A DNA stretch of 13,174 nucleotides, taken from the NCBI GenBank assembly GCA_002308135.1, contig DBVK01000097.1, forward strand, positions 15,019 through 28,192, read 5' to 3'. Positions 1-9,500 of the stretch are shown here, in pieces (positions within the stretch are counted from its first letter, which is position 1; each line of letters opens with the position of its first letter). This DNA comes from Bacteroidales bacterium UBA1266. Lineage in GTDB: Bacteria > Bacteroidota > Bacteroidia > Bacteroidales > WCHB1-69. Under the pieces are notes generated by a model. That model had not been told where the DNA came from, ran no database searches, and saw only the letters and a program-made list of their open reading frames with translations. The position numbers and the translations under genes were made by a program.

Positions 1-3000
1 CCCAGCAACCTCCGTTTCGAACACCTGACTATAGGTTCCGTGACCGATGGCGACAACGGTGTCGTGTTCAACGGCAGGCAGACGAACATACTGTTCTACC
101 AATGTTCGCTTTGCGCAACCGAAGGCCCGTCCAAAGGCGCGGTGGTGCAATACGCCAACAAGGAGGATAAGAGCAGCTTCATGATCAATGTCCGCTTTAT
201 CGGCAACGAAATACGCGGCGGCGCTGCGGGTATCGCCTTGGCCACTTCCGCGGGTTCGCCGGAGAACTGCATGGCTGATGCCAAAGAGCGTTCCTCCGTG
301 GTGATTGACAGCAACACCTTTGTCAATAACGCGTATACGGCAATGGAAGCGGTATTGTACAACCACATCGCCAGCTTCAGCCACAACCTGATCACCACCC
401 GCCAGACGGCGGACAACTTCAATGCATTGGTTTTCGCCGAAGCCAACCTGGTGGATTCCATCGTTGGTAACATGATCCGCCTGCAGGCCACCTCTTCCAA
501 CTACGGTATTCTCTTCCAAGGCTATACCAATACCGACATGTTCGGAAAACAGGTGAGTCCGGTCTTTATGGCCAACAACGAAATCTCCTGTATCGGCGGT
601 TATGCGGTTGGTGTCATCATGAGCATGTCCAATGTGGATATGGTGCACAACTCCATTTACACTTCCGGTCAGAAGGCCAGCTATGACGTCATGTTTGAGA
701 AATACGACAAAGGCTACCAGATAAGCATGCTGAACAATGTGTTTGTCTGTGAGAACGGCAGTGAGAACTACGCGCTCAACTTCCCCGATCCGGATGTCCC
801 GACAGCGATTTCCCTGAACATGGATTACAATGACTACTATTGCTCGACTTCCCAGAACGTGATTTTCTGCGGAAAGAGTGCGATGACCGTCAGCCAGTGG
901 GCGAAGGATTACAGCCAGGACAAGAATTCCGTGAACCGGGATCCGCAGTTCACCGATCCTACGGTTGACCTGAATATCCGCCAGTTCACCGAAGCCATGA
1001 AGTGCCAGCGCAACACCCGTGTGCCGTTTGACATCAAGGGTGAGGCCCGTACCAGACTGACCGTCATGGGGGCATACAGCACGCCTTTGTACGAGGGCAA
1101 CGACCTGGCCGTGGATGCCTTTGTGGAGCCCGTACTGGTGGAAATTCCTTGTGTGCCTAACGCCACGCCGGTCAAGGTGTGCATCTACAACCAGGGCATC
1201 AATGTCATAGACTTCTCCAAGACGCCTATGCGGCTTTACCTGAAGTGCGAAAGCGATTCGGTGAACATCCAAACCAGCATCACCGTTTCCTCCGACACTA
1301 TCGGCGTCATGGGCCGCGACACCTTTGAGGTGATTCCTAACCTGGACATCACTTACTTGGGCCTGTACAAACTGACCGCTTGGCTGGAATGCGCGAGCAA
1401 TGAGCAGGCATACAACGACACCCTGCGTCTGGACTACCAGGTGAACAAGACGATTCTTCCTTACGAGAACAATTTCTCCGGTTCCTATACCGGTGTGAAG
1501 ATGAACCAGGTGTACGGCACCCTCGGTTGGGAGGTGACCAGCGACAATCCGGTGCTGAACCCCGCTTTCGGCACCAACAGCATGCTGTTCCGCTCCTCTA
1601 CAGACCGCGGCTCCATTTCCCAGGTGCTGTTCTCTTCGGTGCGTCTGCAGGGCACCTATCGTCCGCAACTGTATTTCTGGTATGCGCACGACAACGCCAA
1701 TCCTTTCATGCGTGACCAGATGGATGTGCGCATTTCCCAGGACGGCGGCGCCACCTTCAAGACCATCCATACGGTGTACCGTTACGATGCGCAGTGCAAA
1801 CAGCCGACGTGGAAACGCCATCAGGTGGATTTGTCCAAGTACAATACGGGCAGTTGCATTGTGTTGGCCTTCACAGCCTACAGCTATGGCGGCGGTGACC
1901 AGTCCCTCGACCAGATCCGCATCGTGGCCATGCAGGATATGCAGCTGACCGTGGATGTGCCTTCCGATACCGAATTCTTCGCCTGCAACATGAGCGGACA
2001 CTACCTGACCGCCTATCTGGAGAATCTGACGACGCAAGAAGTCCCGTTCAGCGAGGGCGATTCCATTACGGTGCTCATGAGCGGCGCCTCTAACATGGTG
2101 TACAAGAAAGCCTTGAGAGGCCGTCTGGAAGATCTGGAAACCGATACCCTGAAACTCGGACCTATCGATTACACGGGCGGCGGCCGCTTCGATGTGATGG
2201 TGTATGTGAACTCCATTGACAGCAACACCCTCAACGATACGGTGAAATACACCCTCAACCTCAATCCTGACTTGGCGGTGATTTCCGTGGACCCCATTCC
2301 GCACAGTGAAACCGGTGACACCGTGTATGTCGGCATGACCTTGAAGAACACGGGCAATTTGGACATTGTGTCTCCGTTTATGGTCAGTGTGAAAGTGAAC
2401 GAAGAGGAAGAGGTGAGCGAACAGTTCACCCAAGCCTTGAAGGTGGGTGACACCATTCATTACCGTTTCCGTAAACACATTCTTATCCCTTCGGTCACCA
2501 CCGACCAGCCGTACTACCTGCTGGATGTGTGCGCCAAACTTTCTTGCGACGCCAATGGGAACAACGACTCTATCCGGGTTATCGGCAATATGAACATTGT
2601 GGATAACGGTATCTTCTCCATCACCAAGCCGCAGCAGGGACAGTGCGCCATGGGCGGCGAGCTGGCGCAGATTGAAGTCCGCCTGTTCAACAACGGTAAC
2701 GTGGACGGCGCCGACAGCCTGACCCTGACCGCTGTGATAGACAGTGCAGGCGCCGTGCATCAGGTCATTACGGAGAAGATTGCCCCTATGGTCTATGGCG
2801 AGAGCCGCACCCACACCTTTGTGCAGAAGTACCGTGTGCCGCGTTTGAGCGTGAACAGGGAGCGTGCGCAATACAATGTGGTGGTGTTCCTGACCGCTGC
2901 CAACGGTGACATTGACCTGGCCAACGATACCGCCCGCGTGGAAAGCTGCGTGGAAGGCGGTGTGGGCGTTGCCGAGGCTGAAAAGGCACAATGGACAATG

Positions 3001-3246
3001 GACCAGAACATTCCGAACCCGGCCATGCAGACGACGAGCATTCCGTATTCCCTGCCGGAAAGCGGAGCGGTCACATTGTATATCATGAGCATGAACGGCC
3101 AGGTGCTGCATAAGGAGAGTGTCCAGGCCGAGGCCGGCAGCAACGAGTGGACGGTGGATGTCACCGCGCTCTCCGCCGGTATCTATTACTACAGCATGGA
3201 GTACAAAGGACAGCGCATCGTCCGTAAGATGAACGTCACCCGGTAA
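1..3246 (+). CDS. Giant T9SS-secreted beta-helix/Ig-like surface protein, 3' part (5' end outside the window)
   Basis: The frame is open from base 1 to the TAA at 3244-3246, giving 1081 codons. The gene starts left of the window: there is no signal peptide, and the first possible start (GTG at 40) lies inside beta-helix sequence. Domains in order, counting codon 1 at base 1: end of a right-handed parallel beta-helix with recurrent NNEI/GNEI/HNSI turns (about 1-345); a capping motif ending M-G-A-Y (to 359); Ig-like domain (370-483); jelly-roll resembling the choice-of-anchor J/cleaved-adhesin or MAM type (484-646); three further Ig/CARDB-like domains (647-757, 758-868, 869-985); a short V-G-V-A-E-A linker; and a T9SS type A sorting domain (998-1081). 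The product is probably an exported surface adhesin or binding protein; the ligand is unknown. It is a paralogue of the next gene, aligning with that protein's last unit and C-terminal block. I see no catalytic motif. A strong terminator follows, so the neighbour is probably transcribed separately. Confidence 0.93.
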   Translation, partial: PSNLRFEHLTIGSVTDGDNGVVFNGRQTNILFYQCSLCATEGPSKGAVVQYANKEDKSSFMINVRFIGNEIRGGAAGIALATSAGSPENCMADAKERSSVVIDSNTFVNNAYTAMEAVLYNHIASFSHNLITTRQTADNFNALVFAEANLVDSIVGNMIRLQATSSNYGILFQGYTNTDMFGKQVSPVFMANNEISCIGGYAVGVIMSMSNVDMVHNSIYTSGQKASYDVMFEKYDKGYQISMLNNVFVCENGSENYALNFPDPDVPTAISLNMDYNDYYCSTSQNVIFCGKSAMTVSQWAKDYSQDKNSVNRDPQFTDPTVDLNIRQFTEAMKCQRNTRVPFDIKGEARTRLTVMGAYSTPLYEGNDLAVDAFVEPVLVEIPCVPNATPVKVCIYNQGINVIDFSKTPMRLYLKCESDSVNIQTSITVSSDTIGVMGRDTFEVIPNLDITYLGLYKLTAWLECASNEQAYNDTLRLDYQVNKTILPYENNFSGSYTGVKMNQVYGTLGWEVTSDNPVLNPAFGTNSMLFRSSTDRGSISQVLFSSVRLQGTYRPQLYFWYAHDNANPFMRDQMDVRISQDGGATFKTIHTVYRYDAQCKQPTWKRHQVDLSKYNTGSCIVLAFTAYSYGGGDQSLDQIRIVAMQDMQLTVDVPSDTEFFACNMSGHYLTAYLENLTTQEVPFSEGDSITVLMSGASNMVYKKALRGRLEDLETDTLKLGPIDYTGGGRFDVMVYVNSIDSNTLNDTVKYTLNLNPDLAVISVDPIPHSETGDTVYVGMTLKNTGNLDIVSPFMVSVKVNEEEEVSEQFTQALKVGDTIHYRFRKHILIPSVTTDQPYYLLDVCAKLSCDANGNNDSIRVIGNMNIVDNGIFSITKPQQGQCAMGGELAQIEVRLFNNGNVDGADSLTLTAVIDSAGAVHQVITEKIAPMVYGESRTHTFVQKYRVPRLSVNRERAQYNVVVFLTAANGDIDLANDTARVESCVEGGVGVAEAEKAQWTMDQNIPNPAMQTTSIPYSLPESGAVTLYIMSMNGQVLHKESVQAEAGSNEWTVDVTALSAGIYYYSMEYKGQRIVRKMNVTR
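1108..3243 (+). other. Shared C-terminal block of the first protein: Ig, jelly-roll, three Ig, sorting domain
   Basis: Residues 370-1081 form a block repeated in the downstream protein from residue 2552 onward. Landmarks keep a constant offset of 2182 residues: L369/L2551, V481/V2663, I641/I2823, L758/L2940 and C983/C3165. The block therefore has no net insertion or deletion between the paralogues. The jelly-roll at 484-646 carries the best conserved stretch, including Y-R-P-Q-L-Y-F-W-Y-A-H-D-N-A-N-P and a Y-S-Y-G-G-G-D-Q-S motif near its end. Such jelly-rolls are known in secreted Bacteroidota proteins as binding or anchoring modules; that role here is inferred. Confidence 0.8.
2992..3243 (+). 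other. T9SS type A C-terminal sorting domain (first protein)
   Basis: Residues 998-1081 (84 aa) match the pattern of the Por secretion system C-terminal sorting domain: W-T-x-x-Q-N-I-P-N-P, then a T-x-I-P-Y-x-L-P-E-S-G segment, then I-M-S-M-N-G-Q-V, then S-A-G-I-Y-Y-Y-S-M-E-Y and a basic R-K-M end. In this family the domain directs the protein through the outer-membrane T9SS translocon and is usually removed on attachment to the surface. The domain is complete and ends at the stop codon. Confidence 0.93.
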
Positions 3247-3263
3247 GTTTACCGTGCATACAA

Positions 3264-3282
3264 GCTGCGGCGCAGCCGCAGC
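3264..3282. repeat. Small perfect inverted repeat after the first stop codon
   Basis: GCTGCGGC (3264-3271) and GCCGCAGC (3275-3282) are exact reverse complements around a 3-base GCA spacer, beginning 18 bases after the stop codon. An RNA hairpin here would be very stable. No T tract follows it, so it is not a terminator by itself. It may protect the 3' end of the mRNA or simply precede the true terminator. Confidence 0.6.
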
Positions 3283-3291
3283 CATACAGGC

Positions 3292-3325
3292 AAAGGGCAA
3301 GGCGTAAGCCTTGCCCTTTTTTTTT
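3292..3325 (+). terminator. Rho-independent terminator of the first gene
   Basis: A perfect 12-bp stem pairs AAAGGGCAAGGC (3292-3303) with GCCTTGCCCTTT (3308-3319) around a GTAA loop. It runs into nine consecutive T residues (3317-3325). It sits 46 bases after the stop codon of the first gene and before the likely promoter of the second, so it should separate the two transcripts. Confidence 0.92.
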
Positions 3326-3345
3326 CACAATTTTGGGCAAAGGTG

Positions 3346-3375
3346 TTTTCCGTATGAAAATTATTCGTATTTTTG
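3346..3375 (+). promoter_or_regulatory. Probable Bacteroidota-type promoter of the second gene
   Basis: TATTTTTG at 3368-3375 fits the -7 consensus TAnnTTTG used by the primary sigma factor of Bacteroidota. The -33 box (consensus TTTG) is only partly matched by TTTT at 3346-3349, 18 bases upstream, slightly closer than usual. Transcription would begin near 3380, leaving a leader of about 90 bases. The site lies just downstream of the terminator, where a promoter for the second gene is expected. The weak -33 box limits confidence. Confidence 0.5.
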
Positions 3376-3473
3376 TGTATCTGTGGATGGTGTTCCCTCT
3401 GCGGATAAGAAACAGAAACGCAATTAAATAATAGAAGTAAAACCCAATTTAATCATTTATTAAATCTCAAATC
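3376..3473 (+). other. A/T-rich untranslated leader without Shine-Dalgarno site
   Basis: The bases before the ATG at 3474 are very A/T-rich and contain no GGAGG-like sequence at the usual spacing. This is typical of Bacteroidota, where A-rich leaders often take over the role of the Shine-Dalgarno site. An in-frame TAA at 3450-3452 excludes any start further upstream. I see no riboswitch-like structure here. Confidence 0.6.
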
Positions 3474-3533
3474 ATGAAAAAGTGTTTTCTTTTTTGGATG
3501 GCGGTGTTCTTAATGCTGCCATTGGGCTTTTCC
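3474..3533 (+). other. Sec signal peptide of the second protein
   Basis: The N-terminus begins M-K-K, followed by a hydrophobic core of about 15 residues rich in F, L, W, M and V, and then G-F-S. Signal peptidase I cleavage is most likely after S20, so the mature protein would begin Q-S-R. There is no lipobox cysteine near the cleavage site; the only early cysteine is C4, in the n-region. The protein is therefore not a lipoprotein. Confidence 0.85.
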
Positions 3534-6500
3534 CAAAGCCGCCTCGTGATTTCAGAGAATTTTGACAAGAATTCGCACACCTTTACGGTGTCGCCTGCCT
3601 CGCATTGGAGGCAGGACACCCTCTTGAGCGTGAGCGGCCGCAAATCCGTATGGGGCATGGTCCCCAATGCGGAGGGGGATTCTGTCGAACTCATCTCTCC
3701 AATCTACGATTTAACCCAGTACGAGTTTGCGTACCTGCGCTTCTCCCACATCTGTAAGGTGTCCGATTCCGATATCGTCACCGTGGAATGCCGGGAGGAT
3801 TATGTGGGTTCCAAATGGAAACCGCTTCCCCGACAGGATTACAAAGGCACAGCCTCTTCCTATCGCAGGGCCGCCCGTTTCCATCATGCAAGCTATTCCC
3901 AATGGAAGAGCGGGGATCTCTTGGTGGAACCCGACAATTCCTGGTGGAAAACTGAAGCCTTTGATGTGAGTGCCGTGGTCGCATACGCCAGGGTGCAGTT
4001 CAAATTCAAAATCAAAAAAGGCAAAACCATAGGGACCAATTTCGCATGGGGTTGGTTTATTGACAATTTCGAGCTTACGTGTGCCAATGCGCCCATCAAT
4101 CCGCCGACGGTGGAATTCCTTCCCCCGTATACGGAAGGCACCGTCTACAGCACCGGACCTTTCACCGTGTATGCCAAAGCGGTCAAACGCACGGTGTTTC
4201 CCATCTATCCTCCCAAACTGTACCTCTCTTACACTCCGCTGAATGGTGTTCAGCGTCGTGATTCCATACAAATGACCTCCTATGAGGGCGATTCCCTCTG
4301 GATGGCGGTGATTCCGCAGCAGAACATAGGCACCCAGGTCGCCTATACGGTTACCGCTAAGGACAGCGCGGGCAACACGGCTTCCGCTTCCTCCGGCTAC
4401 GTGATCGGACGGGAGTGGGGCTATGACAGCAACAGCGTGGCCATCCTTTCCATCGACACCCCGCAGCGTGGCGCGTTGGCGGACAAATCCAACCCGGTTT
4501 TCGTGACCATTCAGAACAGAGGCTTGAAGGCCCTGCAATCCGCAATGATTTACTGGAGCGTCAATGGGGTGCTTCAGCAGCCCTATGCCTGGACCGGTAA
4601 CATGCCGGAAGGCTATACCCAGTCCGTGCAGGTGGGGTCTTACGTCGCCCGCAACGCTTACGACACCTTGGTGGTGTGGGTCAGCCAGCCCAACGGAGTG
4701 CCCAATACGACTTCCGACACCATGGTGACCAGCCGTCCTTACGGTTGCCAGCAGATTTTTGCCGGCACCTACACCGTGGGTGCGAACGGCACTTTCAAAA
4801 CCATAGGGGAGGCACTGTTTGCCCTGAACCTTTGCGGTATGAGCGGCAATGTCGTCTTGTCGGTGGAAAAGGGCGAATACTATGAGACCTTGGATTTCAC
4901 CGATTACATGGATCTGATCGGACCCAAGGACACCTTGACCTTGGTCTCCGCTTCCGGAAACGCCGAAGATGTCGTGATTTATCCGGATCCCAAGGAAGCC
5001 GGTCATATCATGACTTTCCAACGCGCCCGCAACATTGTGATTTCCCATCTGATGTTGAACGGTCTGACTTCACCCAGGTATGTGGTGAGCCTCACCGACA
5101 CCAATGCCAATATTGAATTCAACCACTGCATTGTGATGGCGGACACCTCCATGTCTTCGGGCCGCGGACCTACCGCTATTCGGATTGAAAATGCCAATCG
5201 CACCACGTCTTTCCGTACCCGCTTGCTGTACAACAAGATTATGGGTGGCGATGTCGGTGTGGGCATGTATGGCGCTTCCGACATCCATGTTGATCAGGTG
5301 ACCATTATCGGCAACGAAATCACACGTTTCAATATGAATGCCTTACAGGGAAAAGGAATACGTTTTGATTATGTGAACAACAACGTTTTCATTCCCCGTA
5401 ACAGCGCCGAACTCACCCCGACCTTCGTGGAAATGGGCGACCTGAGCGCCGAGGAGATTTGCGGAAACCGCTTCCGTAACTTGGAGGCGCAGCGTTCGGC
5501 CTACGGCATGTCTCTCTCCGGTTTCAACAGGGATTCGTCCGCCAAGGGTTTGATTGCCAACAACGAGTTCGTGATTAACCTCGTTTCTGACGGTTTCGCT
5601 GTCAATTTGAACGAGAGTTGTTTCGACTTTGTGAACAATAGTGCCGTGGTAAACGGAGGTGATTCGAAAATCTTCAGTTTCTATTGCGCCAATCGCAACA
5701 AGAACCTGTCGATGAACATTCACAACAACATTTTTGTGTGCTACAACAATGGTTGGCCCATGTATTTTGACGATCCCACCACCTTGGGCGCCAATGTGCT
5801 GCTGGACTACAACAACTGCTACGGCCGGACCTATATCGGCTATTGCAAGAGCGAGGTGACCGATTTGGCCACTTGGATAAGCCTTACCGGCGACCAGCAC
5901 GCCACCAATGTGAACCCTGCTTTCATCGATCCGACGGCTTCCGCCAAGTGCGTGTACTACAGCGGCTTGGTCTGCCCGAAATACAACGGTGTGGATGAGG
6001 ATATTGACGGCAGCATGCGTCTCAATTCCACCACCATGGGCTGCTATTCCGAACTTCCCTTCCCGTTTAATGCGGCATTGACGGCTTTTGTCGATTGGCA
6101 GTCCTCCTATGCGACCACGGGTTCCTACCCGGTGAAGGTTATTCTGATGAACGCCGGTTCCACCGACACCCTGCGCTCCTGCACCTTGCAGTGGATGCTG
6201 AACGGCACCAGGCAGAAGGACCAGACGTGGAAGGGCGAATTGATTCCTTTCACTTCCGATACGGTGACTGTGGGCATGTTCACTCCGGAAGCCGGAAAGA
6301 ACACCCTTACGGTTTGGGTGACCATGCAGAACGGCATGCGTTCCGACAACAAACCTTCGGACGACAGCATTTCCACCTACACCTTCGGTTGCGAAGCCCC
6401 CATGTCAGGTGACATAAAAATCAGCAATGCGAATGATTTGAGCGATGCCCTCGGCAGGCTGGCGAATTGCGGCATGGGCGCCTCGGTCACCTTGAAGCTG

Positions 6501-9500
6501 GAACCGGGCACCTATCCGGCCATTGCCTTAACGAGCCCCATTAACGGACTGGGTGGCAAGCGTTTCCTTACCATCACTTCCTCCACCGGAAAGGCTTCCG
6601 ATGTGGTTATCCTTGCTTCGAATACGGGTGTCAAGTTGAGCGGCATCAGCAATTTCCAACTCTCCAACGTGACTATTGACGCCAAAAAAGGCGGCGACGG
6701 TATCGTGCTTTCCGGCGCCATGTCGGATGTGGAGATTAGCCACTGCCGGATTCTGCTGGATCCCTCCACTTCGGCCACGCAACGCGGTATTTGTGCGGAG
6801 AGTGACGGTAACCTCCGTAACAATGTGAGGATTATCGGCAACCTGATCGATGGCGGCTATTATGGCATCTACATGTATAACGGAAGCGGAAACGCCGCTG
6901 CCCAGCACGGCCGCTACAACGTGATAGACAGCAATGAGATCATTAATATGTATTATTATGGTGTCTATGTCTGTAATACGGACTTCCAGAGCATCTCCCA
7001 CAACCGTGTAATTGCCCGCCAGCGGGGTGGCTACAATTATTTCTATGGCATTTATGCCTACTATTGCAACACCAAGAACATCATAGGCAACTTCATTGAC
7101 GCGAACAGGGAATTCATCACCAATACCAATGGACCGCTGCGCAGCTATTGCTCCAACTACAGCACCTTTGCACAGTCCACGTCTGACGTGACCCTGATTG
7201 CCAACAACGAAATCCGCGCCTCGAGTGTCAGCGGCTATGTGTACGGCATTTATGACTACTACGGCAATTCCAAAGTCATCAACAATTCCGTGTATGTCAA
7301 TAACCCCTATAACTACGGTTACGGAATGTACATCTATACGGCCAGTGGTTACATGAAGGAACTCCGGAACAACAACCTCATTTACATCAACGGCGGAGCC
7401 AATTCCTACCCGATGTATGTGAACAGCAAAGCCACTGCTCAGGTGACGGTTGCGGACAACAACTATTACCACCAGGGCCACGCCAACCTGGCGTATTTCG
7501 CTGCTGCCTGCACCTCCCTGTCTGCGGTACAAGCGGTGGATGCCACGGCGACCAATGTCTATCCCGATTTCATTGACCTTACCAAGGACATGCGTATCCG
7601 CAAGAATTCGAATGTCTCCGCTTTGAGCTGCCAGACCTCTGGCGATGTCATGGTGGATTTCGACGAAAATCCGCGTGACCGCTCCACCATCCGGGGCGCT
7701 TACAATGCGACGGAACTGAAATACAACGCGGCTTTGAAAGGCTTCACCTCTCCCAAGTCCACGGTGAAACCTGGCGAATCCGTCACGGTTACGGTGACAC
7801 TGGAGAATGCCGGTGACTCCGTCCTCACTTCCGCCACCATTTATTGGAGCGTGAACGGCAAGAACTTCACTCCTTACCAATGGAAAGGCAGCCTCGCTTC
7901 CGAAAAGCAGGAGTCTGTCACCTTGGGCACCTTCACCGGTGATGTCAACAGCAACCAGATTGTTGCGTATGTGCATCTGAACGACCATGTGGATGCGCTG
8001 GGAGTGGACGACACTATTTCCCTCAATGCCTTCGGTTGCGCCACCCCGATGAAGGGCAGCTACCTTGTCGGAAAGGGCGGTGATTTCGCTTCTTTGGACG
8101 AAGCCGTGGCCGCTTTGCAGCTCTGCGGTGTGGATGCTCCGGTGGAAATGAAGTTGGCGAAAGGCGTGTACCAGGATGTCTCCTTCTCCGGTATCTATCC
8201 GGGAAGCAGCGCTGTGAACACGGTGACCTTCCTGCCCGCTTCCGGCGTGAAAGGCGATGTGGTGTTCACGGGTAACGTCATCACCACGGCTTTGAACTTG
8301 AATGCCGTCGGTTACTTGCGCTTCCAACAGATAGTCATAGGTGACACCAACAGCGACGTAATGGCTCTGGAACTCGTGTCCACGCTGACGGATGTGACCT
8401 TCCGCGACTGTGACTTCTACGCTATGCGCGGCGATGTGAACTCCCAAGCGTATTGCGTGTACCACAACGCCACCACGTATGCGATGATCAAAGATCTTCG
8501 CTTCACCCATTGCCTGTTCTATGGCGGATACTCCAATCTGCTGCTCAGCTACGGTGGAGCTTCCAATTCTAACTTCGGAAACATTACGTTGGACAGCTGC
8601 CGCATGCTGAATGCCTATTATTACGGATTCCAGTGCGCAACAGCCTATTATAAACTGACTGCCAGGGACAACTATTTCCACAATGCTCCGAATTCGAGTA
8701 GCTACAGGGCCTTCAGTTTTGGTAATTCGGCGGCCTATATCAACATTGACTCTATGGTGCGTAACCGCATTTGGATCACTTCCTCCAGTCAGGGCTACGG
8801 CATTTACATCGGCCAGAACATCAATTATAGCGGACCGTTGGCGAAAGTCCCCGCCTGTGTGTATAATAACGAGATTATCATAGAAGGCAAAACGTCCACT
8901 GCCTACGGTTTTGATTTCAGCAGCAGCTCGGCCAACACCTTCATGGATATGCGTCACAACACCATTTATATCAATACGAATGGAACGACCCGTTACGGTA
9001 TTTACAACTACAACACAAGCACTGCAAGCCATTTCGGCTTCTTCAACAACCTTGTGTACATCGGCGGCACCTCGGGTACGGGCGAATGCCTCCACCACAG
9101 CCAGAACGCCACCTATTTCACCAACACGTATATAGACATGAACTACAACGTGTACTATAACGACCAGAAGATGATAGGCCACGGCGCTTCCAGCATGCAG
9201 GCTTGGATTCAGTTGGTGAACAACGACATCAACTCCAGGTACGAACGGGTGGTCTTCACCGATCCGGCTTCCTACAACTTCCACAATGCGGGCACCTATG
9301 CGCTGGTTCCTGCGGATCCCTATGTGCCTTATGACAAAAATGGCATTTTCCGTACCAGCCTGACCAACGCCGGTTGCTACCATGACTTTGTACCGGCTGC
9401 CTACGATGTGCAGGTCGCTGCCATTACGAATCCTGAAAACGGCGCTGTGACCGGCGACAAGGATTCGGTGATGGTTTCCATCCGCAATCTGGGCAAATCC

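Noticed and set aside
40..42. GTG at 40 as the start of the first gene
   Set aside because: The frame is open to base 1, the sequence around it is beta-helix, no signal peptide follows, and the paralogue shows that more than 2000 residues may precede this point.
3264..3282. Second terminator at the 8-bp inverted repeat
   Set aside because: The stem is perfect but no T tract follows; the next hairpin at 3292-3325 has all terminator features.
6095..6412. Plus-strand frames inside the large gene (for example 6095-6412, 1527-1715, 4676-4885)
   Set aside because: They lie in other frames within genes with clear domain content, and their products are compositionally odd (rich in H, R, G) and unlike known proteins.
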